DNA from: Bacteroidota bacterium
GTDB taxonomy: Bacteria; Bacteroidota; Bacteroidia; Cytophagales; Cyclobacteriaceae
Length of the DNA: 64,000 bases
Direction: 5' to 3'
Assembly: GCA_018266055.1 (NCBI GenBank)
Contig: JAFDYT010000011.1
Coordinates: forward strand, 120,893-184,892
Part shown: positions 44,185 to 51,526 of the stretch, piece after piece
Layout of the letters: every line of letters starts with the position of its first letter
Position numbering within the stretch: position 1 is the first letter of the stretch
Notes under the pieces: model-generated
Databases searched by the model: none
What the model was told of the DNA's origin: nothing
Seen by the model: the letters and a program-made list of their open reading frames with translations, nothing else
Program-made: the position numbers and the translations under genes

Positions 44185-45630
44185 ATGCGCTCACTTACCT
44201 CACAGGCTGTCGCTCTCCTTACGCTCATTTTTTTCTCCTTTACGGGAATGATCGCTGTTGCCCAACCCATATCAAGCAACGCTGCTGACACTACAGAAAA
44301 ATTTTCGTTGGATGAATTTTATCGCGTGGTGCTGGAGTATCACCCGATGGTTCGTCAGGCGAGGCTGCTCAATGAATCGGCCCGGCAAGAACTAAGGTTG
44401 GCCCGAGGAAGTTTCGATCCCAAAGCCGAAGTTCAGCTCGACAAAAAGGAATTTCAAAACAAAAGTTATTACAACAAGCTGGACGCGTACTTGTCTTTTC
44501 CCACTTGGTTTCCAGTCAACCCAAAACTAGGAATGGAGAACAACACAGGCCAGTTGCTAAATAGTGCCGAGACAATTCCAGGCGGACGGCAGTATTTTGC
44601 AGGCGTGAATTTACCGATCGGCAAAGGCTTGTTTACCGACGAGCGCCGCGCAATGGTAAAGCAAGCGTCGCTGCTCACTACATTATCTGAAGCGGAGCAG
44701 GTAAAGCAAATTAACAAGGTGCTGCTGCAGGCAGCGAAGGATTATTGGCAGTGGTATAACAGTTATCACAATCTTCTTCTTACCGAAAAGGGCGTGACTA
44801 TTGCTCAGGAAATATACCGGAGAGTAAAGCTCAATCATCAGCACGGCGAAGCCTCACGTATCGATACGATGCAGGCGAAAATTATTTGGCAGTCGCGCAA
44901 GGTGGAGCGAATGGAGGCCCAGTTGGCTTTTCGCAACACGAGCCTTGCCTTATCAAACTACCTGTGGGACGCGGCCAGCCAGCCGTTACAACTTTCCACC
45001 AAGGTTTCCCCCGTCATCCGCGAAAGCGATCAACTGAAAATAGATGACTCAATGCTTCAATCCCTGATTGAACGGGCGAGACAAAATCATCCCGAACTGA
45101 TCAAATACAAAACGAAGTTGAACCAGCTTGGAGTTGAGCGCTCGCTCGCCAAGGAGTTCTTGAAACCAAAACTGGACCTTAGCTACTATGTATTGACTCA
45201 ACCGGGTGCACCGCAGGCTATTGATTTTTCAAGAGATTACAAATTGGGCGTTGACTTCTCCATGCCCATCTTCCTGCGAAAAGAACGATCGAAGCTCGCG
45301 CTCACCGACTTGAAAATCAGCAGCACGGAATTTGAACAACGACTTGCCGAACGTGAAATCATCAATGAAATCACAGCCACGTACAACCAAATCACTAACA
45401 CGGGCCAGATGATTGAGCAACTTGCCGAGATGGTGACGTTGTACGACCAACTGCTCAATGCAGAGATGATGAATCTTGAGCATGGCGAAAGTGATCTTTT
45501 TAAAATAAGCCTTCAACAAGAAAAATTAATTCAGGCTCAAATCAAATTACTCAAACTCCAGGTGGAGCAGCAAAAAGCAAAAGCCTCGCTTTACTGGGCT
45601 GCTGGCGTTAGGAATCTTAACTTCGAATAA
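44185..45630 (+). CDS. TolC-family outer membrane channel of the ABC exporter
   Basis: 481 residues. A signal peptide of about 28 residues ends near VAQPI. The body begins FSLDEFYRVVLEYHPMVRQARLLNES, the TolC-family opening, and has two long helical repeats. It is the third gene of the ABC/HlyD/TolC trio, which should span the envelope as one exporter. A substrate gene is not evident next to the trio. Confidence 0.9.
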   Translation: MRSLTSQAVALLTLIFFSFTGMIAVAQPISSNAADTTEKFSLDEFYRVVLEYHPMVRQARLLNESARQELRLARGSFDPKAEVQLDKKEFQNKSYYNKLDAYLSFPTWFPVNPKLGMENNTGQLLNSAETIPGGRQYFAGVNLPIGKGLFTDERRAMVKQASLLTTLSEAEQVKQINKVLLQAAKDYWQWYNSYHNLLLTEKGVTIAQEIYRRVKLNHQHGEASRIDTMQAKIIWQSRKVERMEAQLAFRNTSLALSNYLWDAASQPLQLSTKVSPVIRESDQLKIDDSMLQSLIERARQNHPELIKYKTKLNQLGVERSLAKEFLKPKLDLSYYVLTQPGAPQAIDFSRDYKLGVDFSMPIFLRKERSKLALTDLKISSTEFEQRLAEREIINEITATYNQITNTGQMIEQLAEMVTLYDQLLNAEMMNLEHGESDLFKISLQQEKLIQAQIKLLKLQVEQQKAKASLYWAAGVRNLNFE

Positions 45631-45705
45631 ACCGCATCATCTAGGCGATTGCATAGTTACGGCCATTGGCAGGTTCGATAAAGTTCTTTATCTTTCTTCG
45701 AATCC

Positions 45706-47124
45706 ATGGCAGAAAAATTAGAACGTACACTCGGTTTACAGTCAACCGTTTCTTTGGTAGTTGGAGGCATCATTGGTTCTGCCATCTTTATGAAGCCGGC
45801 GCTGATGGCTTCGCAACTCGGATCGCCGCTATTGCTAATTGCTGTGTGGATAATCGCTGGCGGAATCACTTTTCTCGGCGCACTTACCAACGCAGAGGCA
45901 TCGGCGATGATGCCTGAAACCGGAGGCCAATACATTTTCTTTCAGCGGATGTTTGGCGACTTCGTGGCCTTTCTTTACGGATGGTCGGCTTTTGCTGTAT
46001 TCAATACAGCGGGTGCGGCGTCCATCGCGTATGTGTTTTCCATTTATGCCGAATACTTTGTGCCCTTGCCGCGCCTGCCAAAAGAAATGGAGCATCTCTT
46101 CTATTTGTATCTGCCGGGCATTGGCAAAATTTTCCCACTTGAAAACATTGGCATAAAGTCGTTGACAATTTCATTGATCTGGCTGCTGACGTGGGTGAAC
46201 TACCGCAGCACCAAGTCAGGCGACTTTGTGCAGGTTCTGTTTTCATTTCTAAAAGTTGCAGCCATGATTTTTTTGGTCGTTGGCATTTTTCTTTTTGGTA
46301 AAGGATCCTTCGCAAATTTCAGTCACGCATCGCCGCATGCAGGATGGCCCATGGTACTAGCTATTGTTGCCGCCACTTCGGGTGCATTCTGGGGATACGA
46401 TGGATGGAACAACATTACCTTCATGGCTGGCGAAATAAAAAATCCAAAACGCAATCTTCCGCTCGGACTTCTGCTCGGGCTCTTCATCGTCATACTGATT
46501 TACGTTTTGTTAAACCTGGCCTACATCTACGCCTTGCCGATATCCTCTATCGCATCTTCATCCTTTGTGGCGTCCGACGCTGCGTCAAGTGCCTTTGGCT
46601 TTGGTGCGGGCGCACTGATTGCTCTCATGGTGATGATTTCTACGTTTGGGTGTACCAGTGGAAATATCCTTGCCACTGCGCGCGTGACCTTCGCGATGGC
46701 GCAAGAAAAAAAGTTTTTCAGTGCGATTGGAAACGTTCATCCTAAATTCAAAACCCCCGGCAACGCCCTGCTCCTGCACGGCGTGTGGACGTCGATGCTG
46801 ATTCTCAGCGGTTCATTTGACATGCTTACCGACATGCTGGTATTTGTAAGCTGGCTGTTCTATGGGCTTGGCGCCGTAGGCGTAATGGTGCTACGAAAGA
46901 AATTCCCCGACGCCGAAAGGCCGTACAAAACCTGGGGCTATCCGTATGTGCCTGTTCTTTTCATCAGCATTGCCGGTATTTTTCTGTTGCTCACGCTCTA
47001 CAACGACATCAAAAATTACTACGACGGAGTGTCGCCTTTAATCAATTCATTGTTTGGATTAGTGCTCGCCTCATTGGGCATTCCGCTTTACTTCTATTTT
47101 AAAAAGAAAAATCAAGCAAGCTAA
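45706..47124 (+). CDS. APC-superfamily amino acid permease
   Basis: 472 residues with about twelve membrane helices. The first helix carries the APC motif VSLVVGGIIGSAIF, the region where the substrate amino group binds, and helix 6 has SGAFWGYDGWNNITFMAGEIKNPKRN. It resembles the LAT/cationic-type permeases. The substrate is not readable. A following DUF2279 gene starts three bases later. Confidence 0.9.
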   Translation: MAEKLERTLGLQSTVSLVVGGIIGSAIFMKPALMASQLGSPLLLIAVWIIAGGITFLGALTNAEASAMMPETGGQYIFFQRMFGDFVAFLYGWSAFAVFNTAGAASIAYVFSIYAEYFVPLPRLPKEMEHLFYLYLPGIGKIFPLENIGIKSLTISLIWLLTWVNYRSTKSGDFVQVLFSFLKVAAMIFLVVGIFLFGKGSFANFSHASPHAGWPMVLAIVAATSGAFWGYDGWNNITFMAGEIKNPKRNLPLGLLLGLFIVILIYVLLNLAYIYALPISSIASSSFVASDAASSAFGFGAGALIALMVMISTFGCTSGNILATARVTFAMAQEKKFFSAIGNVHPKFKTPGNALLLHGVWTSMLILSGSFDMLTDMLVFVSWLFYGLGAVGVMVLRKKFPDAERPYKTWGYPYVPVLFISIAGIFLLLTLYNDIKNYYDGVSPLINSLFGLVLASLGIPLYFYFKKKNQAS

Positions 47125-47127
47125 CCG

Positions 47128-47952
47128 ATGGCACATGAGCGCAAATATTGGTACGTAGCCATCGCCGTTGCCTATGGGTTGCTTCTGGTTTGGTTGTCGT
47201 CAGTGTGGTACAGTAGCTACACGACTTTTCATTTTTTCGACGATGTTTTTGAATGGGCGTATCTCGACAAATGCGGGCACTTCTTCGCCTCCTTTCAGCT
47301 TGGGTTATTATTTTACAAAATCAGCGATACCAAAGGCCTTCCGAACTCATCGTTCTCAAAAAGGTGGATTTGTTTCAGTGGGTTTTTCCTTCTTCTTCCT
47401 ATTGAAATTCTGGATGGCTTCTCGCTGAACTATGGCGCCTCCCCGGCTGACCTGCTTGCCAATGGGATGGGAAGTATTTTCTGTTTCCTCTACGTTTCCA
47501 ACAAAACGGTTTCATGCATCTCACCTAAATTTTCGTTTCACGTCACACCATTTAGTTTGCTTCGGCCAGAACTGCTTGGCTCCAATTTTTTGCAGGAAGT
47601 GGTGAAGGATTACAACGGGCAAACCTACTGGCTTTCGTTTGATCTCAATGCGATGACTGGCAAATCGATTTTGCCTTCGTGGTTATTGCTTACCATCGGG
47701 TATGGCGCAGAAGGTTTGTTGGGCGGCCACGACAACGTATGGCAAAATGCAGAAGGCGGAGTAGCTGATTATTCGGTGGTAGCCAGAACCAAACGGGTTT
47801 TTATTTCGGTGGATATCAATGCGGCGGTACTACGAAAAAAAAGCAGGTTGTTCAGTTATCTGTTCGCTCCTTTTGTTCTCATCAAATTTCCGGCGCCGGC
47901 CATTGAATTAAATTTTGACCGTGGAATTATTTTCCATCCGGTTTACTTCTGA
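47128..47952 (+). CDS. DUF2279 membrane protein
   Basis: 274 residues. The DUF2279 signature is visible: FDDVFEWAYLDKCGHFFASFQLG, then SKRWICFSGFFLLLPIEILDGFSLNYGASPADLLANGMGSI, with about four membrane helices. The C-terminal 100 residues are soluble-looking with aromatic strands. The function is unknown; members are found beside lipid and outer-membrane genes in Bacteroidota. It converges tail-to-tail with the DedA gene, overlapping it by ten bases. Confidence 0.83.
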   Translation: MAHERKYWYVAIAVAYGLLLVWLSSVWYSSYTTFHFFDDVFEWAYLDKCGHFFASFQLGLLFYKISDTKGLPNSSFSKRWICFSGFFLLLPIEILDGFSLNYGASPADLLANGMGSIFCFLYVSNKTVSCISPKFSFHVTPFSLLRPELLGSNFLQEVVKDYNGQTYWLSFDLNAMTGKSILPSWLLLTIGYGAEGLLGGHDNVWQNAEGGVADYSVVARTKRVFISVDINAAVLRKKSRLFSYLFAPFVLIKFPAPAIELNFDRGIIFHPVYF

Positions 47953-48521
47953 TCCGCAGAAGAAATACCCAAGTCACGCATGGTGATTCTTTTCACAAGA
48001 TAACCTATGGTAAGTCCGAAGAGTGCAAACCCTAGCATGATGAATAGAAAATTATTTTCGAACGTCTTCACTTCGATGGTTAACAAACGTCCGGCCCAAT
48101 AGCCTGCAGTGCTTATCGTGGTCGCCCAGATCAAACCGCTTACGATAGTGTAGAAGAGATAACTAAGAGGCCTTAGCCCGCTCATGCCTATGACTAGAGG
48201 AATGATCACGCGGAAGCCGTAGAGAAAACGATAGCTGAATAAGATTTGGAATTTGTGCCGGTGAAAAAAATCAGTAACCGGCTTTACTTTGGCTTCAATC
48301 TTTGGCCGCTTGGCAATGAATATTTTTCCGTTCAGCCGGCCGATCAGGTAATAAATCCAGTCGCTGACAAAGGAACCAAAGAAACCGGCGAACACCGTAA
48401 ACGGGAACTCAAACAAGCCGCGATAAATCAATGAAGACGCCGTGAGGATAGCCGTTTCACCTTCAAAGAAGGTGCCCACCATCAGCGCGAGGTACCCAAA
48501 CTCATTGATAAATTTCTCCAT
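47943..48521 (-). CDS. DedA-family membrane protein
   Basis: 192 residues with four to five membrane helices. It shows DedA features: an N-terminal GTFFEGETAILTASSLIYRG and the FSYRFLYGFRVIIPLVIGMSGL region (the conserved Arg residues near the second re-entrant loop). DedA proteins translocate lipids such as undecaprenyl phosphate or phosphatidylethanolamine. It begins one base after the HAD gene's stop, within the KDO synthesis cluster, which suits a lipid-flipping role. Confidence 0.9.
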   Translation of the reverse strand: MEKFINEFGYLALMVGTFFEGETAILTASSLIYRGLFEFPFTVFAGFFGSFVSDWIYYLIGRLNGKIFIAKRPKIEAKVKPVTDFFHRHKFQILFSYRFLYGFRVIIPLVIGMSGLRPLSYLFYTIVSGLIWATTISTAGYWAGRLLTIEVKTFENNFLFIMLGFALFGLTIGYLVKRITMRDLGISSADQK

Positions 48522-48522
48522 A

Positions 48523-49218
48523 TCACTGTGCCACCGTCACTGCATTCTCCCGGGTGATATAAACTTGTGTCTGCACTTGCTTTCGTACTTCCAGATAGCG
48601 CGAATAGTCGGCGCCAAACTCGCTGCGCAAGCGAATCGCGTCGTCGTATTTTTCCTGAACGCCTAAAAGTAGTTCGCACACTTCGCGCACGCCGTGGTCG
48701 TCGTGGGCAGTGATGTAATCAGCAAGGTCGTTTTTCATTGCATAGCCTTGAAAGAGAGGTGCAGCCGCGTGGTACACCATCAGACGAAGGCCGCAGCGCC
48801 GCGCTACGCCAAGGTCGAGCACATCGTCATAAACAAAAGCCACCTCGTCTTCCTTCAGGTTATTCGATTTTAGAAAATGATCAAAGGCGATCAGCTTGTT
48901 CGTCGATTTAAAATACAACGCATGAAAGTGTTCGCGTTTTGCCAGGTACGAGGCTACCGGGTTTTCCTCACCGGTAATTATCGCCACCGCCGGGAGCTCT
49001 CCCGTTCTGAGCCAATGACCGAAGCGCAGCATGTTGGTGCCCATGGCATCCACTTCGCTAAATGGGCTTCCTCCTGACTCAGCTTTAACACCGTTGTTGA
49101 ATACCCCATCCCAATCGAAGAGATAGGCCTTGATATTGGCCAGCCGCTCCTCGAATTCAGCAAAAGGGCGGCAAAATGTGCCGCCCAATTCCATGAATAT
49201 ATTTTGTGTAGGATTCAA
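48523..49218 (-). CDS. HAD phosphatase, KdsC-like
   Basis: 231 residues. The HAD nucleophile block reads YLFDWDGVFNNG (DxD), with IITGEENP (motif II) and YDDVLDLGVARRCGL (motif IV). This is the plan of KdsC, the KDO-8-phosphate phosphatase. It differs from classic KdsC (DVDGVLTDG, length about 180) in motif residues and has about 40 extra C-terminal residues (YLEVRKQVQTQV). Its place beside kdsA supports the KDO-8-P phosphatase role, but the divergence allows another sugar phosphate. Confidence 0.8.
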   Translation of the reverse strand: MNPTQNIFMELGGTFCRPFAEFEERLANIKAYLFDWDGVFNNGVKAESGGSPFSEVDAMGTNMLRFGHWLRTGELPAVAIITGEENPVASYLAKREHFHALYFKSTNKLIAFDHFLKSNNLKEDEVAFVYDDVLDLGVARRCGLRLMVYHAAAPLFQGYAMKNDLADYITAHDDHGVREVCELLLGVQEKYDDAIRLRSEFGADYSRYLEVRKQVQTQVYITRENAVTVAQ

Positions 49219-49230
49219 AATTGAATCTGC

Positions 49231-50244
49231 TTAATCCACTTCAAGATCCTGAATGTCAAGCATGCCTGCAGGCTTGCCAGCTTCAGTCACCAGAATAGTA
49301 TCCACCTTCGACTTCTTGAAGATATCAGCTGCTTCAGTCAACAACGCGTTTGAGTCAATGGCAATCGGCGCATTGTATTTGAAGTCGCCCATCTTTTGAC
49401 CCAACACGTTTCTGCCGTCGGCCTGCAATTTTCTGCGCAGGTCGCCGTCGGTAAACACGCCAAGTACTTGACCGCCGGCGTTGGTCACAGTCACCGCACC
49501 AAATCCGAACTCGGTCATCTTCACAATTGCGTCAGCCAATGTAGTATCGGCTGTTACAATAGGGTTTACTTTATTGATGGCATCTTTCACCTTCACCGTC
49601 ATCAACCGGGTGTGCTCAATGAATTGCTGTGTGCCTAACGTGGTGAAGTTATTTTCAGTCAAAGACTTCATGATCTTCCACGGCACAGTGATGGTATGAA
49701 CGCCTGCGTTGATGGCGTTGCGCACGTGCTCAGCATTACGCACTGACGAGAACATCACTTTGGTGTCGTATCCATAGTGGTTAACGGCAAACACACACTG
49801 ATCAACCAGATCAAGAGCATCGTGACCCTGATCCTGCAGGCGACCTACCAGCGGACACACGTAGGTAGCGCCGGCTTGCATCGCCATATAGGCTTGTTGC
49901 AAAGTATAAATCAGGTGAACGTTCACCAGCAAACCTTCTCTTCTCAATAAGTTACAGGCTTTAACACCTTCCAAAGAAACAGGGATTTTGAAAACTGTTT
50001 TCTTCGGGTCAAGACCAAGATCAAGTTGGCGCTTGGCTTCGTTCAACACATCCTTTGCTGTATCGCCCAGCGCTTCGATCTGAAGAACAGGAACAATTTT
50101 TGAAAGCTTTACAATCAGGCCATCCACGTCGGTAATACCGCCACGGTGCATGAACGTAGGTGTGGTAGTAAGGCCGGTGAGGAACCCTAGTTGAAATGCG
50201 TCTTCAATTTCTTTAAGATCGGCTGAGTCTAAGTATAATTCCAT
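49231..50244 (-). CDS. Transaldolase-like protein fused to two CBS domains
   Basis: 337 residues. Residues about 1-215 form a transaldolase/fructose-6-phosphate aldolase barrel: LYLDSADLKEIEDAF, FLTGLTTTPT, and VFKIPVSLEGVKA with the probable Schiff-base Lys86. The usual TTNP is TTTP here (Thr28 in place of Asn). Residues about 225-337 are two CBS domains, and FGAVTVTNAGGQVLGVFTDGDLRRKL is the CBS1 signature characteristic of KdsD/KpsF arabinose-5-phosphate isomerases. The SIS isomerase domain of KdsD is missing. The gene lies between kdsA and a KdsC-like phosphatase. It may supply or sense arabinose 5-phosphate, but this is inference. Confidence 0.85.
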   Translation of the reverse strand: MELYLDSADLKEIEDAFQLGFLTGLTTTPTFMHRGGITDVDGLIVKLSKIVPVLQIEALGDTAKDVLNEAKRQLDLGLDPKKTVFKIPVSLEGVKACNLLRREGLLVNVHLIYTLQQAYMAMQAGATYVCPLVGRLQDQGHDALDLVDQCVFAVNHYGYDTKVMFSSVRNAEHVRNAINAGVHTITVPWKIMKSLTENNFTTLGTQQFIEHTRLMTVKVKDAINKVNPIVTADTTLADAIVKMTEFGFGAVTVTNAGGQVLGVFTDGDLRRKLQADGRNVLGQKMGDFKYNAPIAIDSNALLTEAADIFKKSKVDTILVTEAGKPAGMLDIQDLEVD

Positions 50245-50273
50245 AAAGTGTATTTTCGGTTTTTAAGTTATTC

Positions 50274-51125
50274 TTATTTCAAAACAGGAGTTTGCTCGCG
50301 GTATTTTACTTCAATCGCGTGAAGCTCAATCAGCGGTTTCAAAAACTCTTCGAGGTCGTACACGCACAACTGGCTGGCAGCATCACACAGTGCCTTCTCA
50401 GGTTCAGGATGCGTTTCAATAAACACGCCGTCTACACCCGATGCCACACCCGCGCGTGACAGCACAGGCAGGAACTCGCGTGCACCACCTTTAGCATCGG
50501 CGCTTGGGATACCGTACTTGCGAATAGAGTGTGTAATATCAAACACTACAGGGTAACCAATTTTGCCCATGTGGTAGAAGCTGCGTGGGTCAACAATCAA
50601 ATCGTTGTATCCAAAGGTATAGCCACGTTCCGTAAGGATGATCTGGCTATTGCCGGCTTCTTCGCATTTGGTGACCGGATGTTTCATGTTGTCAGGTGCG
50701 AGAAACTGGCCATGCTTGATGTTGATAACACGGCCTGTTTTTGCGGCAGCTACCATCAATGCAGTTTGCATACAGAGGTACGCCGGAATCTGGAGCACAT
50801 CCACCACTTCGCCTGCGGCAGCAGCTTGCTCAGGGTAGTGAATGTCGGTCAGCAGCGAAAAACCAAATTGCTCTTTCACTTTAGCCAACAGCTTCACGCC
50901 TTTGTCCAACCCGGGGCCATTGTAATACTTCAAACTACTGCGGTTGTCCTTTTGGAATGATGATTTGTAGATGATTTTGATTTTCATGCGCTCGGAAACT
51001 TCCTTGAGCTTCTCGGCTGTCTTCATCATGATCGACTCATCTTCGATCACACAGGGGCCGGAAATCACAAAAAGCTCATCCGATCCACATTCGATATTCC
51101 CTACACGTACTATTTTTTTACTCAT
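50274..51125 (-). CDS. kdsA: 3-deoxy-8-phosphooctulonate (KDO-8-P) synthase
   Basis: 283 residues. A (beta/alpha)8 barrel that condenses PEP and arabinose 5-phosphate to KDO 8-phosphate for lipopolysaccharide. Family blocks: FVISGPCVIEDESIMMKTAEKLKE, KSSFQKDNRSS, DIHYPEQA, IKHGQFLAPDNM and THSIRKYGIPSADAKGGAREF. The Cys in GPCVIE is that of the metal-dependent class (Aquifex-like), whereas the E. coli enzyme has Asn there. It is first in the minus-strand KDO operon and its -7 box abuts the arginine promoter. Confidence 0.96.
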   Translation of the reverse strand: MSKKIVRVGNIECGSDELFVISGPCVIEDESIMMKTAEKLKEVSERMKIKIIYKSSFQKDNRSSLKYYNGPGLDKGVKLLAKVKEQFGFSLLTDIHYPEQAAAAGEVVDVLQIPAYLCMQTALMVAAAKTGRVINIKHGQFLAPDNMKHPVTKCEEAGNSQIILTERGYTFGYNDLIVDPRSFYHMGKIGYPVVFDITHSIRKYGIPSADAKGGAREFLPVLSRAGVASGVDGVFIETHPEPEKALCDAASQLCVYDLEEFLKPLIELHAIEVKYREQTPVLK

Positions 51126-51198
51126 AATGATTTTCTATTTGAATGATTTGATCTGCCATCAGCCTAACAGTTGGAAGGCAGAATTAACAAAAACTTTG

Positions 51199-51206
51199 CA
51201 AAGGTA
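51199..51206 (-). promoter_or_regulatory. -7 box of the kdsA operon
   Basis: On the minus strand TACCTTTG matches TAnnTTTG exactly, about 75 bases upstream of the kdsA start. Its edge touches the probable -33 element (ATTG at 51206-51209) of the divergent arginine promoter. Confidence 0.5.
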
Positions 51207-51239
51207 TTGACTTATTTAAAATTTTAACGCTTAATTTTG
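51206..51239 (+). promoter_or_regulatory. Promoter of the arginine operon
   Basis: ATTG at 51206-51209 and TAATTTTG at 51232-51239 fit the Bacteroidota -33 (TTTG/TTG) and -7 (TAnnTTTG) boxes with 22-base spacing. Transcription would start near 51246, giving a leader of about 280 bases before the first structural gene. Confidence 0.6.
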
Positions 51240-51294
51240 CATAAACAACAAAAACGGAATGCCTTTTATCTAACGGTAAAACCACTAACGCGAA

Positions 51295-51429
51295 TTGGAA
51301 AAAGAAACTATCACCCACGGAATCAGCCTCTTCAACAGCGATTCCATCAATTGCCGCCAGGCATTGAACAAAACGCTACTCACCGTTACACGCGTGGGAA
51401 GGCGACCCCATAGGCGCATCCGAATCTGA
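51295..51429 (+). CDS. Putative Arg-rich leader peptide
   Basis: A 44-codon frame starting at TTG, with an in-frame TAA just before it, ending in TVTRVGRRPHRRIRI. Arginine codons lie at 51391, 51400, 51403, 51412, 51415 and 51421: six of the last twelve codons, using CGC, AGG and CGA. This is the expected form of a translated attenuation peptide for an arginine operon, since stalling at Arg codons would report Arg-tRNA shortage. No homologue is recognised and TTG is a weak start, although GTG and TTG starts are used elsewhere in the same operon (GNAT, argC, argD). Confidence 0.5.
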   Translation: MEKETITHGISLFNSDSINCRQALNKTLLTVTRVGRRPHRRIRI

Positions 51430-51453
51430 TACCCCATACCATTTTATGTATTT

Positions 51454-51478
51454 AGCAAAATGCCGAGGGTGTTTTGCT
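51454..51478 (+). terminator. Leader hairpin of the arginine operon
   Basis: AGCAAAATGCC / GGTGTTTTGCT stem with a GAG loop: seven outer AT/GC pairs, two wobble pairs, two inner CG pairs. Downstream T-rich runs start eight bases after the stem. It may act as the attenuator's terminator. Confidence 0.5.
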
Positions 51479-51526
51479 GGTAGTACTTTTTAGCGTTTTT
51501 CTTACTTTATTCAACTTAGACTAATC

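Larger units (their letters stand above)
51246..51526 (+). promoter_or_regulatory. Candidate arginine attenuator leader
   Basis: The leader contains an Arg-rich 44-codon frame (51295-51429) and, 25 bases after its stop, a hairpin with an 11-bp stem (51454-51464 with 51468-51478, loop GAG, two wobble pairs). GGCATT at 51360-51365 is complementary to AATGCC at 51459-51464 inside the hairpin's 5' arm, giving a mutually exclusive fold. AAAACGCTA at 51370-51378 is also complementary to TAGCGTTTT at 51491-51499, enclosing the hairpin. T runs follow at 51487-51491 and 51496-51500, but the first is eight bases from the stem, so the terminator is not canonical. Confidence 0.55.

Noticed and set aside
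51246-51526. tmRNA or other structured RNA in the arginine leader
   Set aside because: There is no tmRNA start or CCA-type end, and the Arg-rich frame plus hairpin explains the conserved-looking part better.
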